This document shows positions 21,082 through 33,610 of a DNA stretch of 60,000 bases, piece by piece; position 1 is the first letter of the stretch; the number at the start of each line of letters is the position of its first letter. Source of the stretch: Takakia lepidozioides (Eukaryota > Streptophyta > Takakiopsida > Takakiales > Takakiaceae); assembly GCA_030704615.1 (NCBI GenBank), contig CM060731.1, positions 3,102,001 to 3,162,000 of the forward strand, given 5' to 3'. The position numbers and the translations under genes are program-made. The notes below the pieces were generated by a model that worked only from the letters and a program-made list of their open reading frames with translations, made no database searches and was not told the DNA's origin.

Positions 21082-24000
21082 ATGGCGGGATCGTCGCCTC
21101 CACGGGAAGGGTCGCTGCGAGGTTACGAGTCTCTCTATCGTCTGCTCTCCACTGAGCTGCCCCCTCATCTCTTCCAGGTATCCTTTATCCTCTAGGACAT
21201 CTTCGCCATACCCCAAATATCAGCCTCCTTCCGTTTGGGATGATCTCAAACATCCCAATTCGCAGAGTGGAAGTAAGAATCAAGGTAAATCGTGAGTTGG
21301 GTAATGGGCATTCCCAATTTTTGGTGGGTTTCACTGGCGTTTCAAGCAAGGTGGTATATTCACTGCTGAAGTTTTAATTGGTGAAATTCAGTGTTTGTTC
21401 ATCCGTAAGCAAGGTTAAAAATGCACTGAAGTTATTTCCTTCTCTTCTCTGGTCTTAAAAACCAGAAACGATAAATTTACCGGCCTGAATTTGGAGTGGG
21501 AGGGGTAAGTTGTGTGGGCAAGGGTATGGCTGCAAGGCCTTGTTATCTATGTTATTGCAAAATATTACAATTATGACTAGAATGTTCTTTAATAGTGAGA
21601 AGAGGAAGACAAGTTTACACTGTTGTACGCCTTGTTTCCTCTTGTGCCTTGACATCACCAGCTTTGGATTTGATCGAGCCTTCACTGTATCACGAGTTGA
21701 GATTGCTCTGAGCAGCTAAGTATGCACAGTTTTGCTCCTCTGAAACTGCGAACTGATCACTTTCGGACGCGGTAATCTTGCGGTAATTTTGATTTGATGG
21801 TCCAGTTGGTAGCTGAAGACTGTCATTATACAAATCTTGATGAAACCTAGTGGCATGGTTAATTTTGGGCTCATTTTTCACACAATTGAGTTCTTGCCTT
21901 TTCACCAGGGGGTCGCTATGATCTCTCTTCCAGCTGCAGGCCTTGCTTTGTTTGCTTGACAATACTTTATGAATGTCACTTATTCCAGGAGGTGAGTCGG
22001 GTGTTATGGGGCTGCAACCGCGGAAAAGTTGTATCCTCCCTTCCTTTGCCAGAGTCTGTGGCATCCTTGGCAACTTCGTCTGACTTCGATCTACAAGTGA
22101 GCTCTGCTTCTGATTTTCATTCTTCTCAACGTTGCCAGTTTCTTTTGAAGGGAGCTATGAGTCATTTTGTGTGAGCTCTTGTTTGTCAGAGTAGTGGGAT
22201 GTCTAATGTTTGTGGTGAGCTGTTGAGGGTATTATCAGTAACATAGGTTTGCTTCATAATGTGCACACATGGGTTTCTTTGAATAGCAACCGGCATTGAA
22301 CCTCAGACGACATAAAGGCATAAAATATATTTCACGTGGCTTGGCAAGGTAATTTCGAAGCATGTGTAGTTGAGCCCTTACATGTAAGGCCCATTGCTCA
22401 TGGGATTTGGGTCAACCAGCTGTAGAAGCTTTTACTCCAGGCAGAGATTCAGGTCCAGTTATCATACCTACCAAAGCTCCAAGAATCTTTCAAACAACAT
22501 GGAACAAGCTTGAGCAGCCTACTTGCATACTGTGTTAGAAAAGGTGGTACTGATGCATTCCTGTGTTGCTGCATGGGAAGGCATTCCAATTCACAGCAGA
22601 TGAGGAGCAGTTACGTGCTCCGCATGTTGTACGTGTGGGTCTGGTTCAGAATGCCATAGTGCTACCTACCACAAAGCCTTTTGCAGAGCAAAAGCAGGCA
22701 ATTATGGACAGAGTTTCCAGTCTCATTGCTGCTGCTGGTAGTGCTGGTGTGAATGTCCTCTGCTTGCAGGTACCACAATCCCTTTCCTCTTCCCCCTCCC
22801 CTAAACACTGGGGTAGTGCCACAATGGGTGATTTGTTCTGTTTAGTACCTACATTTACCTCTCAATACGTCAAATACCAATTTGAGGTGATCTTAATCTT
22901 GCAAGTGGAAGATTGATGGCTTAGCTATGGCAGTACTATATTATCCAAAATGTCATCCCTTTGGAAACAGTTTATAGCAAAAAGCTCAAAGGCAGCAATG
23001 TCTCTGTGGTGGTTTTAAGCAGTACACTCCCCCCCCCACTAAAATGTTCCTCTAGGCAAGAAGGTGGGAAACAGAGTGAAATATGTTATTTTCATCCAAG
23101 CATGAAGTTTCATAAAAAATGGGCGAGCAGGAAGCGTGGACAATGCCCTTTGCATTTTGTACACGGGAGCGCAGCTGGTGTGAATTCGCTGAGTGTGCAG
23201 AGACGGGGAAAACAACACAACTGATGCAGGAGCTTGCAAGGAAATATGGCATGGTAATTGTGAGCCCCATCTTGGAGCGAGATGGAGCCCATGGGGGCAC
23301 CCTTTGGAACACTGCAGTTGTCATTGGGAATCATGGAAACATTATTGGCAAGCACCGCAAGGTGGGCCTGACTGCCTTGGTCAGAGTCATTCATGATCCT
23401 TGTCCTTTCCTCTCTTTCTCCCAGACAATGTCATTTCATTCTCGGGCAAAATGAATCATTGGCTGTGGGAGGCTATGGCAGTTCCCAAGGTAGATTGTTG
23501 CCAAACTTCTTGTACGCATCATATGTGAGAGGAAGGAAAGGGAAAACAAGGGGGACACAGAAGTATAAGCTAACCAGAATGATGAGAAGTCGTTCCTGTT
23601 GGAAATCCTTGAAATGAAGAAGAAAAGGTAATGTGGATGTTGACAGCATGAAGGAATAATGCAACTGGCAAGGGGAGATGGTCCTGAAAAGAGTTGAAAA
23701 GCTGTGGTTGGACAGGCTCAAATATGAAAAGCTTGGCTCGATGCATGAAAGCATGACAAAGTGCTGGGTTGGAGCTTGGTTGGTTGGATGACAGAATCAT
23801 ATACCACGGGTAGGAGACTTCAATGAAAGCACCTATTACATGGAAGGTAACACAGGGCACCCGGTGTTCGAGACAGCATTTGGTAAGATAGCTGTGAACA
23901 TCTGCTATGGCAGGCACCACCCAATGAACTGGCAGGCCTTTGGTATGAATGGAGCAGAAATTGTGTTCAACCCTTCCGCGACTGTAGGAGACCTCAGCGA

Positions 24001-26365
24001 ACCTATGTGGCCCATTGAGGTGTGTAAGAATAGTATTTTAGGTCTAAGTCGGGAAGGAATCCCCTCATTTGCTGCTTACCTAGAGCTGTATTACAGTTCT
24101 TTGCAACTTCAAGGTTCTCCTTCCCTTCTCTTCTAGGCCTATCTTTCTCTCTTAATACTTTATATTACTGAATACCTGAGGAACAAGGGTGCACCCAAAT
24201 TATACTCAACAGACCAAAAACTTCGATGACACCCTTTTCAAGCCAAGAAATGCCTATGCTGGTTGGGCCATGGGGCAAGCAAACACAGCTCTCTCTCTCT
24301 CGTCCAGGAATGTTCGTGGGAACGAGGGATCAACTCTGAAGTAAAAAATCCATGGTTTGCTGCGTTAGTAGGTCTACCTTGGAGTAGGCATCTGCAGTGT
24401 GGGTTGATAACTACAACCAGGCTAACTCTCTAGAATCCATTCAAGTGGGGGTGCTCAAGGAGTGCAGGGTGAGTTTGGCATTACTCCCTTAAGCTCCCGA
24501 CAAGATGAATTCAAGGTCACATGGTGGGGAGCTGCAACATATGACTAATATCAGATATCCTAAGTTAATCGACTCTATATCTTGGAAGCAGGCCCTGTCA
24601 AACAGGCTAAGTCCTGGTGGAAGAGATTAGAAGAGATTTTCAAGGATCTGAATCTAAGTCCGCAAGTCTTGGCCCTGCTGGAGAAATCTGACTTAGAGGC
24701 TGTAGTGTCCAAAGCCATGTCTGTTGTCAGGAAATTGTCTGATGAAAATGAAGTTAGGCAGAAAACTTCCCTGAACTTGTTGCCAGTCTGTGACATGGCT
24801 GAGGCCATCATGGATGACCTCAAGGGTTTACCCACTCTTGGCACTAGACTGAAATTTAAACTCGGGCGGGAAGCCTACCTTTGAAGAGCAAACAGACGCA
24901 GAGAGGAAATGGGTATTGCAAATGCCCGTTGTGTGGGCAACCTGAAGACAAAATCCACTTTCTGATCAATTGTCCTGGGTACTCTCACCAGAGAGACACC
25001 CTCTTCAAATCCATCAAGGGAATTGTTACTGTACCTCTGTTTACCAACTTTGTAAATCTTGAGACTGAGCCAAAAGCCCAGGCCCTTTTGGGGTCTAGTT
25101 ATTGGGCAAATTACACATAGCAGATTGATGTTTTTGTGAAGGAATTTCTAGAGGATATCTGGAAAACTCGGATCACTTGTCTGTTTCAAGTTAAGTCATA
25201 CTACCGGCGTCAGCCCCTGACAAAGGTAGAATCTGTCCCTTTGTGTTCCGCTCAAACTGGGCGCGGGGTCAATGCCACAAGGCTACGGCAACAATGTCTT
25301 ATGAGTACATTCTTTGTTCCGCCCAAACTGGGTGTGTGCTAGCCACCAGGCTACGGCAACCAACGTCTCTTGAGTACATTCTCTCTCTCTTTTCCTTATG
25401 AGTACACTCACCTGTCTACCAATTCTCAAAATCTTGAGGCTCAGCCTAAATCCCTGGCCCTGTTGGGCTCTAATTGCTGGGCAGCTCACACACGGCAGAT
25501 TGATGCTTGTGAAGGGCTTTCTAGGCCGGGGAATCTGGAAAGCCCAAACTAATTGTTTGTATCATGGACGTAAGTCCCAGTACTGGAGTGAGCCCCTCAC
25601 AAGGTAGTGTCTGTTCCCTCTTGTTCCAGCACGGGGTCTATGGCCACAAGGCTATGGCAAATGTCTTATGAGTAGATTCTTTTGTAGTGTGATATCTGGA
25701 ATGCCAGCATCAGATATTACCAAGATAACTCTCACTTCTTTTCCCATGCGAGCTATGGTTGGGGAACCTGCTGGAAGAAGCCATCTTGATGGTGATATTC
25801 TCACTCTCATTAACCCCATACCCCCAATCCTTGTCTGCTGCATCCAAAACAGGTATGGGGTCAATGTCAATGATGCTACAGCAGGCGAACTGTGAGTACT
25901 TGTCTCATGATGTAATGGTGTCCATCCAGTGGTGTAATCGAAGTGACATTTCATTTATGTACTGTCCAGGCTCGCAATGCTGCTATCGCCAATAGCTACT
26001 TCGTGGGCGCAATTAACCGAGTGGGGACAGAGATCTTTCCGAGAGAATTCACTTCAGGTGATGAAAAACCTGCACACAATGATTTTGGTCATTTTTATGG
26101 GTCCAGCTTTATTGCTGCCCCCGATGCATCGTGCACCCCAAGCCTATCTCGCTTCCGTGACGGTCTTTTGGTATCGGATGTTGACTTGAATCTCTGTCAG
26201 CAGTTGAAAGACAAGTGGGGTTTCCGGTTGACTGCTCGCTATGAGCTCTATGCCAAGTCCTTCAGTGAGTATATTAAACCCGACTTCAAGCCACAAATCA
26301 TTAAAGATCCGTTTCTCGAGGGATGTTCTTATAGCTGCAATGGGCTCAAGTCACCAAAACATTAA
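21082..26365 (+). CDS. PYD3: Beta-ureidopropionase (N-carbamoyl-beta-alanine amidohydrolase)
   Basis: This is the last step of reductive pyrimidine breakdown: it hydrolyses N-carbamoyl-beta-alanine to beta-alanine, CO2 and ammonia. Six exons, 21082-21177, 21989-22096, 22581-22769, 23131-23361, 23795-24019 and 25970-26365, sum to 1245 bp (414 residues, close to other plant PYD3). The nitrilase-fold catalytic triad is intact: Glu132 ([15 protein letters not shown]), Lys208 (GKHRKNHIP) and Cys245 ([11 protein letters not shown]). The spacing matches the human enzyme to within one residue. Conserved [21 protein letters not shown] and [11 protein letters not shown] blocks follow. The exon 4/5 junction falls just after the catalytic Lys. 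Intron 5 (1950 bp) is enlarged by LINE-like debris. The C-terminus extends slightly beyond the conserved KPDFKPQ. The start gives the family's N-terminal GYESLYRLL segment. Confidence 0.93.
24582..25690 (+). mobile_element. LINE-like 3' remnants in PYD3 intron 5, internally duplicated
   Basis: A broken frame (24582-25210) ends in a zinc-knuckle-like [20 protein letters not shown], the cysteine/histidine motif found after the reverse transcriptase of many non-LTR elements. The downstream part (25040-25295) recurs in diverged form at 25405-25685 (shared blocks QIDVFVKEF / IWKTRIT and IWKAQTN, RRQPLTK and SEPLTR). A short third piece lies at 25295-25380. Stops and frameshifts throughout indicate an old, dead insertion. 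Family assignment is tentative. Confidence 0.55.
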
Positions 26366-27497
26366 ACAATTTTGGTTCATGAAAAGGACTTGAACTACAT
26401 TTGAGAGAGATCAAGACAGAGTGGGGCAGAGAGTCCATACTTGCTGACTATTTCCCTGGGCTTTGCCTAGTGACCATAAACGCCGCGCAAGTTACAACAT
26501 AGCAGAAGGTTTAACTTGATAGAAAAGAGGAAAACCTTGTAGTGGGCACTGAGCGTTTCCCCTTCAGTTGGGACTGTACTTGTATGGGTTATTTGGGATG
26601 CTTGAATTTATCGTATAAGTCTAACTCTCCTTGGAGTTGTTTCTCCTGTATTGTCACAGTAGGTGAATCTCAGTGTCTCACAAAAATGTTCGTGGTATAT
26701 GCATGCTGAACATTCAATGCTTAAAAACTTATTGGCCCCTATCGGGGAACAACAATCATGTATGTGAGTATTTTGACCGCTTGCAACGTTTGTTGGGGAG
26801 GAGACTATATGAGAAACGAAGGTTTCCTCCGACTTTATATCTCTGTCTTCTCCTTCATACAGGACCACTTTGAAGGGGTAGTTAACAATTGGCATAGGTC
26901 TGTGGGAGAAAATGCTGCTAGTATGTAGTAGCAGTGGCCATTGCCTGGTGAGACCTGTGTCATAAAGTTCGGGGGATCTTTGGAAAATGTGAGAGACTAT
27001 ACCAGCTATTACCATCATCATCCAACTCAGAGCCCTCGGTGTCTGTTTCATTTGGAAATTTTATCAGACTCGAGGGTTGCCTTTTTACACTCAATTTCTG
27101 GACAAGTGCCCAAGCTATACATATCGACTCTGGTTTTTTTCTAGCACACGCATTTAAAGCCCTAGAGCTGGGTTATTTTTATCTTAAAGTTGGGGTTTCT
27201 ATTTTTTTTCTCTCATGGTGAAGAGCTATCACAGATGATCCCTGCCTGTCCCCAAATGTCTTGAAACCTTCCTGCATGGAGCGCACCCTTGTTGTCCGAT
27301 TTTTATCAATGTTTGGACAGAGAGCGTTCCAAGCCTTCTTAACCTCTTGTCAGATCAATGAATATTTTGGTAAGAAGTGCAGTGATGGAGGTGGTTTGTC
27401 TTTCGGAAGTCCAATTGCATATGCTTTTCCAAAACTGCCAAAGAGTGATGGCTCTCAGTGTTTCGAGTAGAGGACAAGCTATTGTCTTGCTCTTTGA

Positions 27498-27722
27498 TCA
27501 CTGAGAGTAATTGAGCAGAATGGTGACCAGAGTGATGGTGACAGTGTTCCATACTACATGTAAGTGTTTGATGAAGGGCCAAATGGTCATGGGGGCATTA
27601 CAATATAGGAGGTAGTGTTCTAATGACTCATTGGGGTCTGTGGGGCAGCATTTACAAAAGAGCATCTCTTGGAAATGCAGCCAGTCTCCTACCTTCAGCA
27701 CTCTGTTAGCTATTTGCCACAA
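27498..27722 (-). pseudogene. Fragment of a plant non-LTR reverse transcriptase C-terminus (zf-RVT type)
   Basis: The 74-codon frame reads WQIANRVLKVGDWLHFQEML then CKCCPTDPNESLEHYLLYC and APMTIWPFIKHL. This is the W..L...L.....L / C..C....E...H.L..C / IW pattern of the zf-RVT region that follows plant LINE reverse transcriptases. No upstream RT is present, so it is a short relic. Confidence 0.55.
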
Positions 27723-27999
27723 AAAGGTACTGGTTTTAGAAGCTTGGGGTTTTTCCCATATCTATGCCCATATTGCTTCGACAAGATGTCATCCCTACAA
27801 GATGTGATACCCGGAGAGGTAAATGAGGTCATTTCAGCCAGCAGATGTCGCTCTAGAAAAAAAAAAGATGATGAATCCCGGAGGAAGCGTAAATTACGGT
27901 TTCATTTGCCGTCCATTGGAAGGTGGACACTTTGATGTAGGTCTATACTTATATATCAAAGCCATGTGGCAGGAAGGTGTGTATAGTTTTGTAAGAAAA

Positions 28000-28075
28000 G
28001 AGTACCTTCTAGAGGAAGAGTCATGCCAAAGCAAAGTAACTTATGATTTTACTTCACCCCCGAGTTAGGTAGCAT
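28000..28075 (-). repeat. Fragment similar to the 3' part of the SINE at 58.5 kb
   Basis: The block GTAACTTATGATTTTACTTC (with flanking GAAGAGTCATGCCAAAGC) matches, in the same orientation, the GTAACTTATGGTGTCCCTTC block at about 58496-58515. It was identified by eye and is short, so certainty is modest. Confidence 0.4.
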
Positions 28076-29632
28076 ATGCCCAGGCTCGTGCCTCACGCGA
28101 GCATAAGAGGATATACCAAAAAATCCAAGAATATTCTTAGAAGATGCTTAGGCGAAACTAAAATGTGCTCACGTCAAAATGTTCCAAATGTTTGCTAACG
28201 TGAGCACAAGCACAAGCTGGGGCTTAAGGAAGACTCAAGACCCTTGAGCCTTTGTGGGAGGCCCAGTTGACCTTGACAGTTACTACAGCAGTAATAAGTT
28301 ATGAAGAGACCATGTAATTTACTAGTCAACCCTCTTTTTTAGCAAATGTATTAACACTTGTCATGTGATTGTTGATAATCACTCGTATAATTGAGCTCTG
28401 TTTCTAAACAGCGGCCCCTCTCCCGAAAAAAAGAAGGAAAAGAGAAAGTCCTCAAAGCAAAACAAACATGTGAAGTTGAATTGCATGCCAGAGGCTTGAT
28501 TTCACAGTCAGCGAGAATGTGAATCTTACCGACAAAGCGATGATGGAATTGGGGAGGGTGCTGATGGAGTGCAGATAGCTTTGTGTGGAGTGTGAAGAGA
28601 GTGTGGTGTGGTTGGTGGTGTGGGTTTGTGCTGTTGACCCGGGTTGCGTGCTGCTGTCGTTTCGTCCATGACAGCGTCGGGGGCATGGGTCCCTGAAGGC
28701 CACCAGAAGTTGCAGAGAACAGAGTGCAGGTGCGTAGCAACTCACGCGGCAATGGGCTTTGAGGACAGACAAAACTTGGGTTTGAAGACGGGGAAGCAGG
28801 CTGGAGTTGGGTCTGGAAAACGTAATTTTGAGATTGCGTAATTTTGCTGATGGAGGGCCGGGAGTGAAACATTGATATCGGAGCTAGCGGAGTGAGCAGG
28901 CCCGTGTGTTCCTTGATGTGATTTGCTTGGGGGCACTGGGAAACGGGGGACGGTACAGAGGCGCAATCGAGCAAGCTTGTTGTCAGGTATGTACTTGCAT
29001 GATTGTTGATATGTGTCATTCTGGAGAGAGGAGACGCGTTCACCCAATAACATCGAGAGAAGCATGTGCTGGCATTGGGACTGGCGAACATGTTAGCGCA
29101 ATTATAATGCATGGTCGGAGGGGGAGAGAGAGAGAGATTCACATAGCATGTCAAAGCTAGACAAGGAAACACTAAGCACAATGTGCCGTGTTTGCCTCTT
29201 TTTAACGACATCATACAGCCTAATCTAGGCACCATCAAACTAGAATCAGAGTAGAGCTTAATCAAGTAAGCATGACAACAAGCACCTATTCCCAAAAGGA
29301 AGACCAAGTACTCAAGCAAGGACCAATATAGAAGCCCTTGCTTTTGCACAAGTATTCCTAGATTCAGAGTAGAGCTTAGTCAAGTCCATGTAAGTTCCTC
29401 ATAGTGTCAACTCTCTTTGTGTTGCCATACTAACCAGCCCATCACACTGTTGAAGGAGTCTGAATGAATACCTTGCTCGTAGCCATAGTGCAGTCAGAGA
29501 ATGCTGGGGGACCAAGGGGCTTAGGGACTGTAGACAAGAAATCCTGGAATGAATTTAAGATCTTAATGAGTTGGACAGGTAATCAAAGTTCTAAAGGGAT
29601 TGAATTTGGCAGGGTTCGTGCAGGAAGAGGCC

Positions 29633-32600
29633 ATGGCCAAGTATTTGTTGCACGGGACGCTGCATGTTACCATTTATGAAGCAGCGGACCTGGTCAACCG
29701 GGATAGGAAAACAGGTGCTGCTCCAAAGATCTTGAGAAAGGTCAGATCTCTGAACCTGGAATCCGGTGTAGTGTACTTTTCACTGTTGCTTTCAAGCTGC
29801 AGACCAGATCCTGCAGAACCCTGCATGAGAGTGCAACACATGTGGACTTTATAGCAGGTGCTGGTCTCTTTTGGTTGAAGTCCATGGGGAGCAACGCACA
29901 CAAGTGTGCTACCCCTCCACATAGCAATAAGCTGTGAACTGCAATGTGTCTGACATCTGTAGCAAACTGGTCCTGCAATAATCTGATGCACCTAGTGCTG
30001 AACTCTTATTATTTGAGCACTAAGAAAGGAGGTGTTGGGTGTGGGGCAGTTTATCGAGAGTGCCGAAGACGCAGTTGGCCTAGGAAAGGGGTACAGCAGA
30101 TACTATGCAACTGTTGATTTGGAGACATCAAGAGTTGGGCGCTCACGCATCCTACCTGGTCATGAACCCAGAGATCCTGTGTGGAACGAGTCTTTTCGCA
30201 TTTACTGTGCACACTGTGTGTCAGAGGTGCGAATTTCCATCAAGGATGCCGCCGTTGTGGGCACTGCTGTGGTAGGCCGAGCAAGGGTCCTTGCCGCCGA
30301 GCTGCTGTCTGGGAAAGTGGTTGACAGCTGGTATCATCTGTACAAAGATAATGGTGGACAGTTGAAAGATGCACGCATACGGTTTCGCTTGCAGTTCTTT
30401 GAGGCCTCCCATGAACACAACTGGGGAATGGGTGTTGGAGATGCATGGTACCCAGGTGTACCCTACTGTTTCTTCCCACAGCGGAAGGGGTGCAGGCTCA
30501 CTTTATACCAGGATGCACACATGCCTGACAACTTTCTCCCCCCTATATATCTGGCAGGTAACAGTTCTCGGCAGCCCACCCGTTGTTGGGAAGATGTGTT
30601 TGAGGCCATTAGCAATGCACGGCATCTAATTTATATATCAGGATGGTCTATCTACACTGAGATCACCTTGGTTCGGGATCCACGCCGACAAATTCCAGGC
30701 AGCGATGGGGTAACCTTGGGAGAACTGCTGAAGCGCAAGGCTGATGAGGGAGTAAGAGTGAACCTGCTGGTTTGGGATGACCGGACGTCTGTGGGCTTCA
30801 TGAAAGGGATTATGTCTACGCATGACGAAGAGACTATGATCTACTTTCAAAACACCAATGTGAATTGTTGTCGTTGCCCTCGCAATCCTGACCAGAGTCT
30901 AAGTGTTGTACAGGGAATGACTATTGGCACCATGTTTACCCACCATCAGAAAATCATTATTGTTGATGCTCCTGTCCCGGTTCACTACTCTGACAATCGG
31001 AGACTAGTAAGTTTTGTAGGAGGTATTGACCTGTGTGATGGTCGGTATGATACCCAATACCATTCCCTCTTTCATACACTCAACAATGTGCACAGCAAGG
31101 ACTTCCACCAGACAAATTTCACAGGGGCCTCTCTAGAATGTGGTGGACCTCGGGAGCCGTGGCATGACATCCACTGCAAGCTGGAAGGTCCAGCCGCTTG
31201 GGATGTGCTCTACAACTTTGAGCAGCGCTGGCGAAAGCAGGCTGGTCAAAATAAGGAGTCATTGCTGCTTCCCATCCAGGACATGTATGATATTGACCCC
31301 CCAACTGGTGTCACCACAGAGAATGACCCGGACACCTGGCATGTGCAGGTCTTTCGATCCATTGATGCAGGTAGGTTCTAAGACATTTGAGCTGGTTGGT
31401 GTTTCACTCTCAAACTGTCCAGGTGGGTGCATTCTTGATACTGGTGCACTGGAGTGGGGGCATCTAGCTAGACTAGCCACAACATGTGTGCACAGTAACA
31501 ATGTCAACTTCATGCACTTGAACCATGTTTAAAGGTAATCACTCTATTGCAATTGTTGGAGCATAATAGTATGTAACGATTCGCTAACCATTCAGGTGCC
31601 GCATCTGGTTTCCCATCGGATCCGGAGGATGCAGCAAAGGCCGGGTTGGTAAGTGGGAAAGACAACACGATTGATCGCAGCATCCAGGATGCATATATTA
31701 ATGCAATCAGACGTGCAAAGAATTTCATCTACATAGAAAACCAATACTTTCTGGGGAGCTGTTTTGCATGGGATACCAAGAAGGAATGTGGTGCCGAGCA
31801 TCTTATCCCCATAGAGCTGGCGCTGAAGATTGTAAGCAAGATTGAGAGAGGCGAACGGTTTGCGGTCTATGTTGTGCTACCCATGTGGCCGGAAGGTGTG
31901 CCTGAGAGTGGATCGGTTCAGGCCATATTGGATTGGCAGAAGAGGACAATGGAAATGATGTACAAAGAGATAGCAAACGCATTGCATGCGCGGCAGATTT
32001 ATGATCAGAGTCCCAAGGATTACCTCACCTTCTTCTGTTTAGGAAACCGGGAAACAAGGCTCGAGGGGGACTTTGTACCAACCAGGAACCCAGAAAATTC
32101 TAACTACAAAAGTGCCCAAGAGAACCGACGGTTCATGATCTATGTGCACGCTAAGATGATGATTGGTAAGCTCACTTATACATCCCCCTTGCCTTACACC
32201 TTCTATCTAGTTTCATTGATACAACCAGGATATCTATATGTTTTTCTTCAAAATAGGTTTATTGTGATATTTGTAGGAAATCTTGGCAGGGTTTTTCCAC
32301 ATGGATTTGGAGTTAGATGTTAAAGCTTTCTGGTTGGAGGCAAGAAGAATCTCATTTCCGGGTTACCAGGTACACATTGAGACTCAGCTTCTCAAGGTGT
32401 GGCAGTCATGTGAGTTGTTTTCATGGTTACTTGAAATGACGCTGCTGCAGTATCTCACTGCCAGCATTGAGAAAGTCACATGGACACCCAATGCAATTGG
32501 GTGTGTGGAGGATTGTTCACAAATGTCATGTGTAGGGATGTAATCCAGTTTCAGGAGGAATGTGATGATACTCTAGCCATTATGGTGACACAATGGTTGT

Positions 32601-33044
32601 TTGTGCTGTGTAGTGGATGATGAGTACATAATTGTTGGTTCAGCCAATATCAACCAGCGGTCCATGGATGGAGCGAGAGACTCTGAGATTGCAATGGGTG
32701 CCTACCAGCCTTACCATCTCGTGGCCCACCAGCCTCCTGTCGGACAGGTTCATGGGTTCCGGATGAGTTTGTGGTATGAACATATGGGCAGACTGGACAA
32801 TGCATTTTTACAGCCCTGGAGCCTGGACTGTATACGGCAAGTAAACCACATAGGTGAGGAGTTGTGGGACATGTTTGTGGGGGAAGCTGTGGTGGACTTA
32901 CCTGGCCATTTACTGACCTACCCTGTTGCTGTAGCAAATGATGGTTCTGTGTCCGAGCTACCAGGAAGGACATATTTTCCAGACACCAAAGCCCGTGTTC
33001 TGGGCACCCTATCTGAATTTTTACCTGAGATCCTTACCACTTGA
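29633..33044 (+). CDS. PLDALPHA: Phospholipase D alpha
   Basis: It hydrolyses phosphatidylcholine and related lipids to phosphatidic acid and the head group, in Ca2+-dependent stress, wound and ABA signalling. Exons 29633-29740, 30029-31370, 31596-32165 and 32614-33044 sum to 2451 bp (816 residues, the usual alpha length). The order is an N-terminal C2 domain ([20 protein letters not shown] to about residue 150), the [14 protein letters not shown] and [10 protein letters not shown] region, first HKD motif H342-Q-K344-IIIV-D349, [26 protein letters not shown], second HKD motif H668-A-K670-MMIV-D675 (split by intron 3), the [20 protein letters not shown] block and the typical end [10 protein letters not shown]. 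All catalytic residues are present. Exon 1 ends at the conserved PKILRK. The acceptor at 30028 (AAAG|GAG) keeps the frame but carries a rather A-rich tract. An extra ORF in intron 3 is a shadow. Confidence 0.94.
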
Positions 33045-33610
33045 TCATTTTGCGAGAGGAAAGTGGCTATGCTACCTGATGCACTTGGAGTGTTTACATA
33101 TAAAGAGAAGCTGGTGCCTATTCCTTGATTAACAAGTGGAACGTGTTCACATGTCAATAGTATTGTTCAGTTTCACTCCTGCAAAAGCTTTTTACTACAG
33201 TGGATTTTCTGTATGTATTGGGAATACTGGCCTTTCTGCTGACCCTTTACAGGCCATAAAGGCTAGTAAGGTGCCCATTCCAGAGTACATATCACCAATT
33301 CCTTTTCTCTTCTTGGTTCTGTCTGTTGGACTGGAAAATGATGAAGAGAAGTCGGTGTTCAAAAGATGCATTCCCAGTCAGCTATGGCAAGGTGTCCCAA
33401 GGCCTCTTTCTCTTCCACTAATCACTTCCCAGCTATACCAAGAGATACAAGCAAAGCAATTGATTTCTTGTTCAATCTAAGGGGACAACGTCAGTTTACC
33501 TGAAATTCACTGCTACTGCTCGATAACCACGGAGAAAGTGCCTTCAATGACACACCATGTTTTCAACTGCACATTTCATGCTGCCCTCTCTTTGATGCAT
33601 GTTGCTTGCT
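33045..33610. other. PLD 3' flank, no gene seen
   Basis: Only short ORFs with no recognisable family lie between the convergent PLD alpha gene and the PPR pseudogene. Confidence 0.5.

Larger units (their letters stand above)
26366..29632. other. Intergenic, no recognised gene; TE fragments
   Basis: PYD3 3' flank, a LINE fragment (27498-27722), a SINE-tail-like piece (28000-28075) and the PLD alpha upstream region. A 332-codon minus-strand ORF at 28351-29349 has random-looking composition (rich in Ser, Pro, His, Cys) and no family. G- and GA-rich tracts at 29110-29140 precede the PLD gene. Confidence 0.45.

Noticed and set aside
28351-29349. 332-codon minus-strand ORF
   Set aside because: The composition is Ser/Pro/His/Cys-rich without motif or family, and it lies in the upstream region of PLD alpha. 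Length alone is not enough.
32166-32613. Separate gene suggested by the ORF at 32283-32543
   Set aside because: It lies wholly within PLD alpha intron 3. The second HKD motif is rebuilt exactly by splicing 32165 to 32614.
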